DNA of 64,000 nt from an uncultured Acidobacteriaceae bacterium (GCA_903828675.1 CAIKND010000106.1:82197-146196), one strand, 5' to 3'; positions 1 to 9,407 are shown, numbered from the stretch's first letter. Notes: generated by a model from the letters alone, not told the origin. Made by a program: numbers and translations.

Positions 1-118
1 CGAGGCCACCACCGAGGAGAGAGTGCGGCAGCCGCGTTCAACCACGGCGGCGGCAGTCTCGTCGCAGGAGGATTCGATGGCTAAGATGAGGCCGCTACCA
101 TGCATCCTTCTAGTTTAG
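1..118 (+). CDS. Possible 3' end of an upstream gene (partial)
   Basis: One plus-strand frame (starting at base 2) is open from the window edge to a TAG at 116-118. It would encode the last ~38 residues of a protein rich in Glu, Arg, Ala and Ser and ending KMRPLPCILLV. No family is recognisable from so short a piece. Another frame is also open, to a TAA at 82-84, so the assignment is weak. If real, the gene is co-directional with the cca gene that follows after about 45 bases. Confidence 0.2.
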   Translation, partial: EATTEERVRQPRSTTAAAVSSQEDSMAKMRPLPCILLV

Positions 119-163
119 CGGCTCGAATCTTGGCGGTCTGGAGGATTACTCTCAAGCAAAGAT

Positions 164-1546
164 ATGTTTCCGGCTACCAGGCAATTCGAAGCGGCTCTCG
201 GGGTGTTGAGAGAACTGCGCGCCGCGGGGCATGAGGCCTTTCTCGCCGGCGGATGCGTGCGCGATCTGCTGTTGGGCCGCGACCCGATGGACTGCGACGT
301 GGCCACCAGCGCGACGCCGGACGTAGTTTTGGCGCTGTTTCCGCGGACGTTTGCCGTGGGGGCTCACTTCGGAGTCGTCCTTGTCGCCGATGGCGATGAG
401 GAGGGCTATTTGACCACCGAAGTGGCGACGTTTCGCTCCGATGGCGCCTATTCCGACGGCCGCCATCCCGACGCCGTCAAGTACACAAAAAGCGCCGAAG
501 AGGATGTAAAGCGCCGGGACTTCACCATCAACGGATTGCTTCTTGACCCGCTCAGCAACACGACCGATCTGCGCTCTGCGGTCATCGATTTTGTCGGTGG
601 AGTTGCGGACCTGGATGCCGGACTGGTGCGCGCAATCGGCAAGCCCGAGGAGCGTTTTCTCGAAGATCATCTGCGTATGCTGCGCGGTGTCCGCTTCGCC
701 GCGCGATTTGGGTTTGCGCTGGAGCCGGGCACCGCACGCGCCATGCGTTCTCTGGCCGCACGCATCGACGCGGTGAGTCGGGAGCGTGTGCGCGACGAAC
801 TGACCAAGATGCTCACCGAGGGGCAGGCGCGGCGGGCCTTCGAACTGCTGGACGAGACAGGCCTTCTCGCCGAGGTGCTGCCGGAAGTGGCGCGGATGAA
901 GGGAGTCGAGCAGCCGCCGCAGTTTCATCCCGAGGGCGATGTCTGGGTGCACACCCTGGGGCTGCTCGGTCAGCTTGAAGCGGGTTGCTCCATGACGCTG
1001 GCCTGGGGTGCTCTGCTGCACGACGTCGGCAAGCCGCCCACATTCCGCCGGGCCCCCGACCGTATCCGTTTTGACGGGCACGTCGATGTAGGTATCGCGG
1101 TGGCGGCTGACATCTGCAGGCGCTTCCGGTTTTCAAATGAGGAAGCGCGGCAGGTGCTGGCGCTGGTCGAAAACCACATGCGCTTTATGGATGCCAAACG
1201 CATGAAGACCTCCACGCTCAAGCGGTTTTTCAGGCTCGACAGGTTCCAAGAGCATCTTGCCCTGCATCGCATGGATTGCCTCGCGGGCAGCGGATTTCTG
1301 GACAACTGGGAGTTCATGCGCGAGCAGTGGCTGGCCATGCCGGAAGAGACGGTCAGGCCGCAGCCGCTTATCACTGGCCGCGAGCTGATTGCCGCCGGCT
1401 ACAAGCCTGGGGCCGGGTTCAAAGAGATGCTGCGGATGGTCGAGGACGCGCAACTGGAAGGCGCGATTGGGACAGCAGATGAAGCATTGACGCTGGTTCG
1501 AGAGCGGTTCAGGAGCAGCGAGGAATTGGGAGGAAGCCCACCTTGA
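164..1546 (+). CDS. cca: CCA tRNA nucleotidyltransferase / poly(A) polymerase family
   Basis: A 460-residue class II nucleotidyltransferase that adds or repairs the 3' CCA of tRNAs in the cytoplasm. Visible signatures are GGCVRDLLLGR at residues 29-39, the metal-binding DCD at 43-45, RRDFTING at 117-124, and the RNA-binding region RMLRGVRFAARFGF near 171-184. An HD phosphohydrolase motif (LLHDVGK) sits near 284-290. HD-containing members of this family can also carry phosphatase or phosphodiesterase activity. Length and order are typical of the family. A poly(A) polymerase of the PcnB type is the main alternative; sequence alone does not separate the two, but an HD domain and this length favour CCA addition. 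The gene is convergent with the downstream NrsF-like gene, 18 bases away. Confidence 0.9.
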   Translation: MFPATRQFEAALGVLRELRAAGHEAFLAGGCVRDLLLGRDPMDCDVATSATPDVVLALFPRTFAVGAHFGVVLVADGDEEGYLTTEVATFRSDGAYSDGRHPDAVKYTKSAEEDVKRRDFTINGLLLDPLSNTTDLRSAVIDFVGGVADLDAGLVRAIGKPEERFLEDHLRMLRGVRFAARFGFALEPGTARAMRSLAARIDAVSRERVRDELTKMLTEGQARRAFELLDETGLLAEVLPEVARMKGVEQPPQFHPEGDVWVHTLGLLGQLEAGCSMTLAWGALLHDVGKPPTFRRAPDRIRFDGHVDVGIAVAADICRRFRFSNEEARQVLALVENHMRFMDAKRMKTSTLKRFFRLDRFQEHLALHRMDCLAGSGFLDNWEFMREQWLAMPEETVRPQPLITGRELIAAGYKPGAGFKEMLRMVEDAQLEGAIGTADEALTLVRERFRSSEELGGSPP

Positions 1547-1564
1547 GGAAAGTGGTCGTCGGGT

Positions 1565-2272
1565 TCAATGCCCGCGGCGGCCGAGATAGTCGGCGATCCA
1601 GCCGATTATGAATCCGAGGATTCCGCTTACGATGACCACGGCCACGTGCCAAACGATCACATGAATCGCCTTTAGATTCGGGCAATGCAATTCGAGCATG
1701 CCCAGACCGGTAAGGCCCGCCAGCGTGCCCGCGGCAATTCCCGCCATGCCCCTCTCCATCACAAAGCCACGGCGCAGGATGAGGGCTGCGATCAGGCCGG
1801 TGGGGATCGCCACACTCAATCCTGCGATCAGGCAAGGCACTCCTTGGTGTACGAATCTGAGAGTGCTGTAATCGTGGAAGAGAAGTGAGAAAAGAACGGG
1901 AAATGCACCGGCGGAGAGGAGCAGCGCGATTGCTCCCAGGTGCGATCCGGCGGCGGGGCGCATTTCTCGGGCGCACGCCGCCGCAGCCAGCCAGGCGGCC
2001 GCGACCAGCACTGGGAAGATGAGTACGCGCTGGAACTGGCTAAGTACGCGAATTCCGTACAGGCCAGGAGGCAATGCGCCCCCTACAGCGAAAATGGCGA
2101 ATAGAGCCAGCAAGGCCAGCGTGAAAACCCAAAGCGGAGCCAGCGGCCGGACCGGGCGCAGGTTACTAAGGACGGTGCTGCGGATTCTCTGAACGGCCGC
2201 GCGGCCGGCATCTGGAGGAAGGGCGCGTTGGGCGGCTTGGGCGAGGATATTGTCGATAGGGTCTGGCTTCAT
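1565..2272 (-). CDS. NrsF/DUF1109-type membrane anti-sigma factor
   Basis: A 235-residue protein with a short cytoplasmic N-terminus followed by about six hydrophobic segments (near 45-65, 75-97, 105-127, 133-160, 170-190 and 205-227). The conserved ELHCP motif around residue 194 is typical of the DUF1109/NrsF family, whose characterised members hold an ECF sigma factor inactive at the inner membrane. Its start overlaps the stop of the upstream sigma factor by four bases (ATGA), so the two are translationally coupled and almost certainly a sigma/anti-sigma pair. In the family, conserved Cys residues are thought to sense oxidative or metal stress; here Cys is visible in the AACARE and ELHCP segments. 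Assignment rests on topology, motif and neighbour. Confidence 0.8.
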   Translation of the reverse strand: MKPDPIDNILAQAAQRALPPDAGRAAVQRIRSTVLSNLRPVRPLAPLWVFTLALLALFAIFAVGGALPPGLYGIRVLSQFQRVLIFPVLVAAAWLAAAACAREMRPAAGSHLGAIALLLSAGAFPVLFSLLFHDYSTLRFVHQGVPCLIAGLSVAIPTGLIAALILRRGFVMERGMAGIAAGTLAGLTGLGMLELHCPNLKAIHVIVWHVAVVIVSGILGFIIGWIADYLGRRGH

Positions 2273-2856
2273 GTTGTCCTCACTCTGCTGCCAAGAACAT
2301 CGCGCAGCTTTTCGTACGCTCGATGCGCCTTCTGTTTTACCGATCCAGCGCTGGAAGATGTGGCGCGCGCGACTTCCTCAACGGTCATTCCGGAAACCTT
2401 GAGCATGACGATCACTTCACGCTGGCTGGCGGGCAAACCGGCAAGCATCTCATCCAAACCGGGAATGCCACTATTGGAACTCTCAGGCTGCGAACCTGCA
2501 TGGGTCGCAGCAGTCTCAGGCAGCACGTCTACCTGCATCTCGCGGAGTTCCACGCGCCGCGCCTTGCGATAATTGTCCAGGCCAGTGTGGCGGGCGATGG
2601 AAAAGATCCAGGGCAAAACAGCTTCGCCCGTCCGATAAGTGTGGCGCGCCTTGTGTATCCGCATCCAAGTGTCCTGCAACAGATCGTCGGCAAATCTCCG
2701 GTTCGCGGCCTGAACCAGGAAATAGCGAAGCAGCAGGGGGCTCACCCTTTCGATTAGAGCCGTGGCCGCTTCCTCATCCGCCTGCTGGTAGCCGGACATT
2801 AGCGACTCGAGCCCCAGCAACGGCGCCGCATCGGACGCCGAAGGAGTGGGCATCAT
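2269..2856 (-). CDS. ECF-type RNA polymerase sigma-70 factor
   Basis: About 195 residues. Sigma region 2 is visible as RFADDLLQDTWMRIHKAR followed by PWIFSIARHTGLDNYRKARR, and region 4 as LPASQREVIVMLKVSGMTVEEVA with a helix-turn-helix (SSAGSVKQKAHRAYEKLR). An upstream GTG at 2898 would lengthen the protein by 14 residues, but the ATG at 2856 is preceded by AGAGGATCCC, a good ribosome binding site at the right spacing, so the shorter start is chosen. It directs RNA polymerase to stress-type promoters and is most likely inhibited by the overlapping DUF1109 membrane protein. Target genes cannot be identified from the window. Confidence 0.88.
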   Translation of the reverse strand: MMPTPSASDAAPLLGLESLMSGYQQADEEAATALIERVSPLLLRYFLVQAANRRFADDLLQDTWMRIHKARHTYRTGEAVLPWIFSIARHTGLDNYRKARRVELREMQVDVLPETAATHAGSQPESSNSGIPGLDEMLAGLPASQREVIVMLKVSGMTVEEVARATSSSAGSVKQKAHRAYEKLRDVLGSRVRTT

Positions 2857-2991
2857 GGGATCCTCTTGGGTCCGCGGGGACGCGGTCGAGATCTTCACTT
2901 CCCATTATGCCCGCGTCCGCCAGCGGCGTGGGCTTTTCTTTTGCAGAAACGTCCACGCCGCACCCTGTCCATTGATCCATCTGCGTTTTCG

Positions 2992-4011
2992 TTAGTCGTC
3001 TCCCGGAATGATGGCGACGCCGTTGGTTCTGGGGGTGGTGGCAACGCCGGCCAGGTTGAGGTTGCCGTCTCCGTCCACCTTGAAGATAGAGAGGTGAGAG
3101 ACCGTCCCGGCTCCGTCGATCACCGCCACCAACCCCGCCTTGTACGCGATGTCGGTTGGACTGCCATTCAATGTCGCGGCCACTGCGGCCTGCTGCACGA
3201 TCTTGTTGCCGTATGCCAGGTAGCGCGAAATGCTCTTGCTGGGGGAATTGGAAGAGAACAGATACGGCCCGTCCAGCGCGACCCAGCAAGGAGCGTGCTG
3301 CGTGCCGGAACCGGTCACCGTGACAACAGCGTCGCGGCGCACCAGGCTGATCTCGTCGGCATGGGCAATGGTTACGTATGCGTCGTTGCCCCGGGTAACA
3401 AGCCCAAATGGAGCGCTTACGTTGGCGGGAATGTTCTGGACCAGCGTAGCCGCGCCGGTGACAGCTTTGTCGGCGGTAAGGTCGACGGTCTCGATGGCGT
3501 TGCTCTTCTCAGAGATGATCAATTGTGTACCCAGGACGCCTACCTGCGCGGCCGAGCCGTCTGCCTTGAAGAGCATCGCGATGCCATCGGGGCTCGAAGC
3601 GACGCCGTAGTCGAAGATCTGGTGCGATTCGACCTTGGTTGTTCCGAGCACGTAAAGGTGGTTGTGCCCAAATGCCACGCTCAGAGGGCTGGATGCGGTC
3701 GGGATCACTTGTTTCAGTTCAAAGCCATCGTTGGACCTCTGAAAGATGGAAACGGACTGAGAACCGAAGTTGACAACCGCGAGTTGGTCGCGCCATGAGG
3801 CGATGCCGCCGGAGTTCCCGCTGGCCCCGCCCTCGCCGCCTGTAGCCACGGTTTGCGTGAGAATGCCGGAGGCGTCGTAGACAAGCAGTTGGTTCGTGGC
3901 TGCATTTGAGGCTGTCACGACGAGGGTTTGCCGGTCCTGATTCTGGGCAGGGAGGGTGGAAGCGGTTCCGAGCAAGAGGGCGAGGGCGCTGACGTAGTAG
4001 AAGCTCTTCAT
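2992..4011 (-). CDS. Secreted beta-propeller-like protein of unknown function
   Basis: About 339 residues from the ATG at 4011, which is preceded by GGAGACACAG and begins a signal peptide (MKSFYYVSALALLLG...LPAQ). A longer reading frame to 4143 lacks such a site and has no signal-peptide character at its start. The mature part consists of repeating short beta-strand units (for example LLVYDASG, DQLAVVNFGSQSVSIFQRS, DGIAMLFKADG, GNDAYVTIAHADEISLVRRD). This pattern is typical of lactonase/YncE-like seven-bladed propellers. No catalytic residues can be pointed to. It is probably exported to the periplasm or outside the cell. It is transcribed alone and is divergent from the DUF4914 gene. Confidence 0.7.
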   Translation of the reverse strand: MKSFYYVSALALLLGTASTLPAQNQDRQTLVVTASNAATNQLLVYDASGILTQTVATGGEGGASGNSGGIASWRDQLAVVNFGSQSVSIFQRSNDGFELKQVIPTASSPLSVAFGHNHLYVLGTTKVESHQIFDYGVASSPDGIAMLFKADGSAAQVGVLGTQLIISEKSNAIETVDLTADKAVTGAATLVQNIPANVSAPFGLVTRGNDAYVTIAHADEISLVRRDAVVTVTGSGTQHAPCWVALDGPYLFSSNSPSKSISRYLAYGNKIVQQAAVAATLNGSPTDIAYKAGLVAVIDGAGTVSHLSIFKVDGDGNLNLAGVATTPRTNGVAIIPGDD

Positions 4012-4400
4012 CTGTGTCTCCATTGATAGGGGAAGTCCCGCCGCGGCGCCGTAGGAAATGCCCCGGATGAGGACAGGCCCTGCAGTTTCGGCGGTCACTT
4101 GCAGGTTCGCCTCAGCGGAGGGAAAAGTTACGGTGCGCGCCAAATATTTTATTGCGGGCCTGGCACAGGCGGCGCCGGACCTGAAGGTGGGGATCGCCTA
4201 TTCACGGACAATGCGCATCTTTGTTCGCGAGGATTACGCAGATGTGCGAATGAGACGTTAATGCGGGTTCAGAGGCGAATTCCCATAATGTGATGTGGCG
4301 CACTGCCAAGTGTGATGGTGAATGAGATAAAAAAGGTGAGCCCTTTCGGGCGGTGAACCGGTTTTGAGCGCGTCAATTCCCCAAGGAAAGCGAGAAAACT
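4012..4400. other. Intergenic region between divergent genes
   Basis: About 390 bases without a convincing gene, separating the minus-strand propeller gene from the plus-strand DUF4914 gene. It must hold both promoters. A short GC-rich inverted repeat (AGCCCTTTCGGGCGGTGAACC, about 4338-4358) lies just ahead of the DUF4914 gene. No known regulatory motif was recognised. Confidence 0.4.
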
Positions 4401-6377
4401 ATGAGCACTTCGGCGGCTGACGGGAAACTTGTCGATTTTCAGGCTTGCTGGGCGGATATGGATTTGCCTGCCGCTGTTAAGGAAGTGCTGAGCGCGGCGC
4501 CCCTGGTGCAGACCCCGGAGACGCGCGGCCAATTGATGGATTGGGCGCTCGGGCGCGCCACCGGGGAGACGGATTGGACCTTGGGCAATCGCGAGGACCA
4601 TGGGCAATATGAGGCCGTCTTTCTGACGCCGGGCATGGGACGGATTGCCGAGGCGGTGGTCACCAAGGCGCGCAATGGCCTTGCCATCAACTTTCCTGAT
4701 CCGGCCATGCGCCGGCGCGATCCCGATGCAATGGTCATCGGGGACAAGTTGCCCACCGACAAGCCGACCTACGAGGAGCGGTTTGGCGAGACCTTCGAAA
4801 AGACCCGGCAGGAGACGCTGGACTGGCTGAAAACTCAGGAGTTGGTGGCCATGCCGTTCTATGCCGGCACCGATGCGCTGGGGTATGGATCCTTGCTGAT
4901 TGTGCCGCGGCAGGCCGCATTTTTTGCCGCAGCTCTGGGCGACTTGCAGGGGATGATTCCGCGCAACCAGGTTCCAGCCGGCTTCAGCATTACCGGCGGA
5001 GTCTTGTTCGTTGCGCCCCCCTTCCGCCATACCCACTTTGGAGGACGCCAGGTGGTTGTGCACCAGCGCACAGAGACCCACCAGGAAGTGTTTGCCTACA
5101 ATCTCTATCCGGGTCCAAGCGCGAAAAAGGGCGTGTACTCCATGCTGCTGGACAAGGGCGAGCGCGAAGGCTGGACCACCAACCACTGCGCGGCGGTGGC
5201 CGTGGTTACGCCTTATGAGAACCAGTTGATTCTGATGCACGAAGGCGCCAGCGGCGGCGGCAAAAGCGAAATGACCGAGCACATCCACCGCATGGAGGAC
5301 GGACGCCTCTTGCTCGGCCGCAACGTGGTCACCCACGAAGAGCGGACGCTGAACCTGCCCGAGGCCTGCCACCTGCGGCCCATCGCCGACGACATGGCAT
5401 GCGCGCATCCAAAAATTCAAGGCAACAGCAAGCGGCTCACCGTGGCCGACGCTGAGAACGGCTGGTTTGTGCGCGTCGACCACATCCATAGCTACGGCAC
5501 GGCGCCCAATCTCGAGCGGCTATGCATCGACCCCCCCGAGCCCCTGATTTTTCTCAACCACTACATTGTGCCCGGCGGCACCTGCCTTACCTGGGAACAC
5601 GTCGAAGACGCACCGGGGAAGCTCTGCCCGAATCCGCGAGTGATCCTGCCGCGCCGCATGCTCGAAGACATTCTGGACGGGCCGCAGCGCGTGGACGTGC
5701 GCAGCTTTGGCGTGCGCTGCCCTCCGACCCACAAGGGAAGCCAGCTCTACGGAATTCTGGCCATGCTGCATGTGCTCAGCCCGGCGCTCGCCTTCCTGTG
5801 GCGCCTGGTGGCCCCGCGCGGACATGCCAACCCGAGCATTCAAACGCAGAAATCCAAAGAGATGCAGTCCGAGGGCGTTGGCTCCTACTGGGCTTTTGCC
5901 ACCGGCCGTCGCGTGGACCAGGCGAACCTGCTGCTCCGCCAGATAGTCGATACGCCCGAGACCCGCTATGTGCTCTTGCCCAACCAGCACATCGGCGCGT
6001 GGAAGGTGGGCTTCATGGCCGAGTGGATGGCGCGCGAGTACCTGGCGCGGCGAGGCAGCGCGAAGTTTGCACGCGAGCAGGTGGGCGAGGCAATCTGCCC
6101 GCTGTTGGGATATATCCCGCACCAGTTGAGGATTGAGGGCTCCATGATCCCGCGCGTGTTTCTCGCGGTCGAAGAGCAGATCCAGGGCGGAATGGACGTG
6201 TATGAAGAGGGCGCGCGCCAGTGGCGGGAGTTTTTTGCAAAGGAACTCACGCAGTTCCTGGTGCCGGAACTCGATCCACTCGGGAAGAAGATCATCGAGG
6301 CGTGTCTTGACGGAGCACATCAGGAGGATTACCGCCGCCTGATTCCGCATCCGATGTTCCGCGACGACGGGCTGTAA
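4401..6377 (+). CDS. DUF4914-type P-loop protein
   Basis: A 658-residue cytoplasmic protein matching, from memory, the DUF4914 family in length and overall sequence. The clearest feature is a Walker-A-like loop GASGGGKSE at residues 282-290, preceded by a beta-strand (QLILMHE). This resembles the kinase loop of PEP carboxykinase/HPr-kinase-type proteins (GxSGxGKS/T) and predicts nucleotide binding. No signal peptide or membrane segments are seen. The start at 4401 follows an AAGGAAAGCGAG tract. The gene stands alone between the propeller gene (divergent) and the EamA transporter (convergent), so context gives no pathway. Biochemical function is not known to me. Confidence 0.7.
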   Translation: MSTSAADGKLVDFQACWADMDLPAAVKEVLSAAPLVQTPETRGQLMDWALGRATGETDWTLGNREDHGQYEAVFLTPGMGRIAEAVVTKARNGLAINFPDPAMRRRDPDAMVIGDKLPTDKPTYEERFGETFEKTRQETLDWLKTQELVAMPFYAGTDALGYGSLLIVPRQAAFFAAALGDLQGMIPRNQVPAGFSITGGVLFVAPPFRHTHFGGRQVVVHQRTETHQEVFAYNLYPGPSAKKGVYSMLLDKGEREGWTTNHCAAVAVVTPYENQLILMHEGASGGGKSEMTEHIHRMEDGRLLLGRNVVTHEERTLNLPEACHLRPIADDMACAHPKIQGNSKRLTVADAENGWFVRVDHIHSYGTAPNLERLCIDPPEPLIFLNHYIVPGGTCLTWEHVEDAPGKLCPNPRVILPRRMLEDILDGPQRVDVRSFGVRCPPTHKGSQLYGILAMLHVLSPALAFLWRLVAPRGHANPSIQTQKSKEMQSEGVGSYWAFATGRRVDQANLLLRQIVDTPETRYVLLPNQHIGAWKVGFMAEWMAREYLARRGSAKFAREQVGEAICPLLGYIPHQLRIEGSMIPRVFLAVEEQIQGGMDVYEEGARQWREFFAKELTQFLVPELDPLGKKIIEACLDGAHQEDYRRLIPHPMFRDDGL

Positions 6378-6406
6378 GGGCAGAGCCCGGTTGCAGCCGG
6401 CCGATA

Positions 6407-7345
6407 TTAGCTTCGGCGACCGGGTACCCCTGCCGCTGGAGCATTGCTTCCCGCTGTGGTGATAACCACTACGCTCACCAGAATCAGGAGCGTTCCAGCC
6501 ACCGTGCGCAACCCCAGCGCCTCGCCGCCAAGGAAATACCCCACCACCACGGCGACCAACGGATTCACATATGCATAGGTCCCCACCTTCGTGGGCGACT
6601 CATGGTGAATCAGCCAAACGTAGGCAGTAAACCCGACGACGGACCCCGCCACGATCAGGTAGAGCAACGCAAGCCATGCGCCGCGTGAGACAGCCCAGGG
6701 GTGGAAGTTGTGAAATTCTCCCAGCGCCGCCGAGGCCAGCGCCAGCAGCAAACCACCGGCCAGCATCTGCGCTCCGGAACTCATCACCTTCGACGTTGGC
6801 AGAGGCAACTTGCGGGTAAGAGCCGAAGCCAGCGACCAGCACATGGCCGCGAAGATCAGCGCGATGGCCCCAGCCCGCTCGATGGGCGCACCGCCAAGAT
6901 TCAGCGAGCGGCTCATCAGCACCGCCACTCCGCCTATCCCGATCAGAAGGGCCAGCCCCAGGCGAACGGTCAGCCTCTGGGTGCGCAGAATCACGATTTC
7001 AGAGAGCGCCATAAATGCGGGGATCGTAGCCATCATCACCGCGGCAATGCCGGAAGGCACGCGCTGCTCGGCCCAGAACAGCAACCCGTAATCAAATACA
7101 AAAATCAGCAGAGCCAGCAGGAACGCAGAGGCCCACTGCCGCGCACTCGGCGGGCGTTCGCCATGCGTTCTCATCCAGCCGTAGAGCACCGCTCCCGCAA
7201 CCAGGAAGCGCATTGCGGCCAGCAGGAACGGCGGCACTTCATGAACACCCACCCAAATGGCGAGAAAGGTCGAACCCCACACGAAGTAGATAATCGCGAA
7301 GGCCAACACTGTCTTCCATGCCGGACGATGGGTTTTGCCATCCAT
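6407..7345 (-). CDS. EamA/DMT-superfamily transporter (YedA-like)
   Basis: A 312-residue inner-membrane protein with ten predicted hydrophobic helices in two EamA repeats of five. The N-terminal repeat opens with the hallmark FAIIYFVWGSTFLAIWVG and RFLVAGAVLY, and the second has GFTAYVWLIHHESPTKVGTYAYVNPLVAV near residues 235-263. These are hallmarks of the drug/metabolite exporter branch that includes YedA. It probably exports an amino-acid-like or other small metabolite; the substrate cannot be read from sequence. The start has GGAAACTGCT upstream. It is divergent from the Tat-exported protein at 7428, and the two share an ~80-bp promoter region. Confidence 0.87.
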   Translation of the reverse strand: MDGKTHRPAWKTVLAFAIIYFVWGSTFLAIWVGVHEVPPFLLAAMRFLVAGAVLYGWMRTHGERPPSARQWASAFLLALLIFVFDYGLLFWAEQRVPSGIAAVMMATIPAFMALSEIVILRTQRLTVRLGLALLIGIGGVAVLMSRSLNLGGAPIERAGAIALIFAAMCWSLASALTRKLPLPTSKVMSSGAQMLAGGLLLALASAALGEFHNFHPWAVSRGAWLALLYLIVAGSVVGFTAYVWLIHHESPTKVGTYAYVNPLVAVVVGYFLGGEALGLRTVAGTLLILVSVVVITTAGSNAPAAGVPGRRS

Positions 7346-7427
7346 AGCAGTTTCCTGTCAGCAATCTACCAGCTTCCGCGCGCCCCGTCGTGTACAGCTG
7401 TTGCAAGGGCGCGTTACCATTCCTTCA

Positions 7428-9407
7428 ATGATCAAACGCAATTTAATCACTGGCCTGACGCGCAGGCAGATGCTGCAACTATCAACCGCCGGCGCTGCCG
7501 CAGTGAGCGCGCGCCTGGCATTTCCGCAACTAGCTGCGGCAGAGAATCGTGCTTCAATGGCCCGGGCTCCTCATTCCGCGGAGCAAAAGCTCTATGCTGA
7601 CACTTTGAAAATCTGGTGCGACGGGCTCGTTGCGCGCCAGGTTACCGGCCTCACTGACCCGGCTCTGCGCGGTGGTCTCCTGTGCCCGGCCTGCGGCTTG
7701 ATCCATGGCCGCTGCGGAGACGCGGTATATCCCCTGCTGCGGGTGGCGCATTCCACCGGCGACCAAAAATATCTGCGTGCCGCGCTCGCGGTGCATGAAT
7801 GGTCCGAGCGCACCGTGAGCCGGCCGGATGGCAGTTGGGCAAACGACGTCTCGCTCAGTACCTGGCAGGGAATCACCGTGTTCCATGCAATTGCTCTGGC
7901 CGAAGCGCTCGAACATCACGGCGCAATTCTGGATGCGGCGACCCGGAAGCAGTGGACTGAGAGGCTGGCCCGTGCGGCGAAATTTCTTAATGGTTTCATC
8001 TCCATCGAGACCGGCAACATCAATTACCCGGTCACGTCTTCGCTGGCCTTTGTGCTGTGCGGCCGGGTGCTGGGCGATGCGCACTACATCGAGCGCGGGC
8101 GCAAGATGGCGCATCAGGCCATGTCGTACTTTTCGCCCAACGGATTCTTGTGCGGCGAAGGGCATCCGCTGGCCGGCGTGAGCGTCAAGGGCTGCCGCCC
8201 GGTCGATCTCGGCTACAACGTCGAGGAGTCTCTGCCCTCGTTGGCGCTCTATGCGCTGCTTACGGACGATAAGCCGGTTCTGGACCAGACCATTGCTGCT
8301 CTCAAGACACATATGGAGTTCATGCTGCCCGATGGCGCGTGGGACAACAGTTGGGGTACGCGCAACTACAAGTGGAGCTGGTGGGGCAGCCGCACCAGTG
8401 ACGGCTGTCATCCCGGCTTCGTCTTGCTGGCCGGGCATGACCCGAAGTTCCGCGAGGCGGCGCTGCGCAATCTTGAACTGATGGCCGCGTGTACGCACCA
8501 GGGGCTTCTTTACGGAGGCCAGGATTATTTTGAGCATGGCGACCAAGCCTGCATTCACCACACATTCACACACGCCAAGTCGCTGGCAACGGTGCTCGAT
8601 CGGGGCAGTTTTCCCGCCGAAACCGCTGCCCGTCCCAACCTGCCGCGCGATGAGCCCTACGGGCTCAAAACATTTCCAGAGATCGGCACGCGGCTCGCGG
8701 CTGTGGGTGAGTGGCGCGCCACAGTAACGGAGAACGACTGGGAATACGTGGAACACGTACAGGCGGGCGGAGCCGGCGGGGGTGGTGGGCACGTCTCCGG
8801 CGGGGCTCTGTCGATGCTCTACCATCGCGCCCTGGGGCCGGTGCTGGTGGCCAGCATGACGGAATACCAGATGATCGAAATCTCCAATCAGCAGGCGTAT
8901 CGCGGTGGGCCGCACATGGAAATGACGCCGCGCATCGAGTGCGTCAGCGGCGCAACCTACACCAGCCTGAACGATTTCAAGGCAGTTGTTACAACGGCCG
9001 AGGCAGACGGCGCAATTGTGTTCGACGCCCGTGGTCGGCTGTTGAGTACGTCGCGGCAGACCCTTGCGGGCGGGGATGTTGCCTATCACCTTGTCTGTCG
9101 GATCAGTGCCGGCGGCGTGGACCTTGAGGCAACGGTCACCGGCGCAGTTGCTGCCCCGGTACGGTTGCTCGTGCCGGTGGTTTCGCTGGCCGGGGAGCGC
9201 GTCGAGTTGCCCAACGGGCGAACCGTCAGAATTGCCAAGCCGAAGGGAACCCTGACCGTAACTACAGATGCTGCAGAGGGTTTCGAGGCGGTGCCAACCG
9301 AAAGAACCTTCAACCTGGTTCCGGGCTTCGAGGCGGTGCCGCTGTCGGTAATGTTAAAGGCAGACGAAACGGCGCGCATGAGGATAGAGGGAGCGACGAA
9401 GTTGTAG
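7428..9407 (+). CDS. Tat-exported alpha/alpha-toroid-like protein, possibly carbohydrate-active
   Basis: 659 residues from the ATG at 7428. That start places a twin-arginine signal (LTRRQMLQLSTAGAAAVSARLA) at the N-terminus; a longer frame to 7335 overlaps the divergent transporter and is rejected. The N-terminal ~400 residues have the helix-loop-helix rhythm of six-hairpin or (alpha/alpha) toroids (ADTLKIWCDGLVARQ, YPLLRVAHSTGDQKYLRAALAVHEW, LALYALLTDD). Aromatic and His-rich segments are also present (NSWGTRNYKWSWWGSRTSDG, HGDQACIHHTFTHAKSLA). The last ~200 residues look like beta-sandwich. This architecture is common in polysaccharide lyases and unsaturated-uronate hydrolases. I do not recognise a specific family, so substrate and activity are open. 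Confidence 0.65.
   Translation: MIKRNLITGLTRRQMLQLSTAGAAAVSARLAFPQLAAAENRASMARAPHSAEQKLYADTLKIWCDGLVARQVTGLTDPALRGGLLCPACGLIHGRCGDAVYPLLRVAHSTGDQKYLRAALAVHEWSERTVSRPDGSWANDVSLSTWQGITVFHAIALAEALEHHGAILDAATRKQWTERLARAAKFLNGFISIETGNINYPVTSSLAFVLCGRVLGDAHYIERGRKMAHQAMSYFSPNGFLCGEGHPLAGVSVKGCRPVDLGYNVEESLPSLALYALLTDDKPVLDQTIAALKTHMEFMLPDGAWDNSWGTRNYKWSWWGSRTSDGCHPGFVLLAGHDPKFREAALRNLELMAACTHQGLLYGGQDYFEHGDQACIHHTFTHAKSLATVLDRGSFPAETAARPNLPRDEPYGLKTFPEIGTRLAAVGEWRATVTENDWEYVEHVQAGGAGGGGGHVSGGALSMLYHRALGPVLVASMTEYQMIEISNQQAYRGGPHMEMTPRIECVSGATYTSLNDFKAVVTTAEADGAIVFDARGRLLSTSRQTLAGGDVAYHLVCRISAGGVDLEATVTGAVAAPVRLLVPVVSLAGERVELPNGRTVRIAKPKGTLTVTTDAAEGFEAVPTERTFNLVPGFEAVPLSVMLKADETARMRIEGATKL

Noticed and set aside
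4269..5489. 406-codon minus-strand open frame
   Set aside because: Antisense to the DUF4914-type gene, whose P-loop and ribosome binding site support the plus strand.
7554..9089. 511-codon minus-strand open frame
   Set aside because: Antisense to the Tat-exported protein, with low-complexity His/Gln/Arg-rich translation and no motif.
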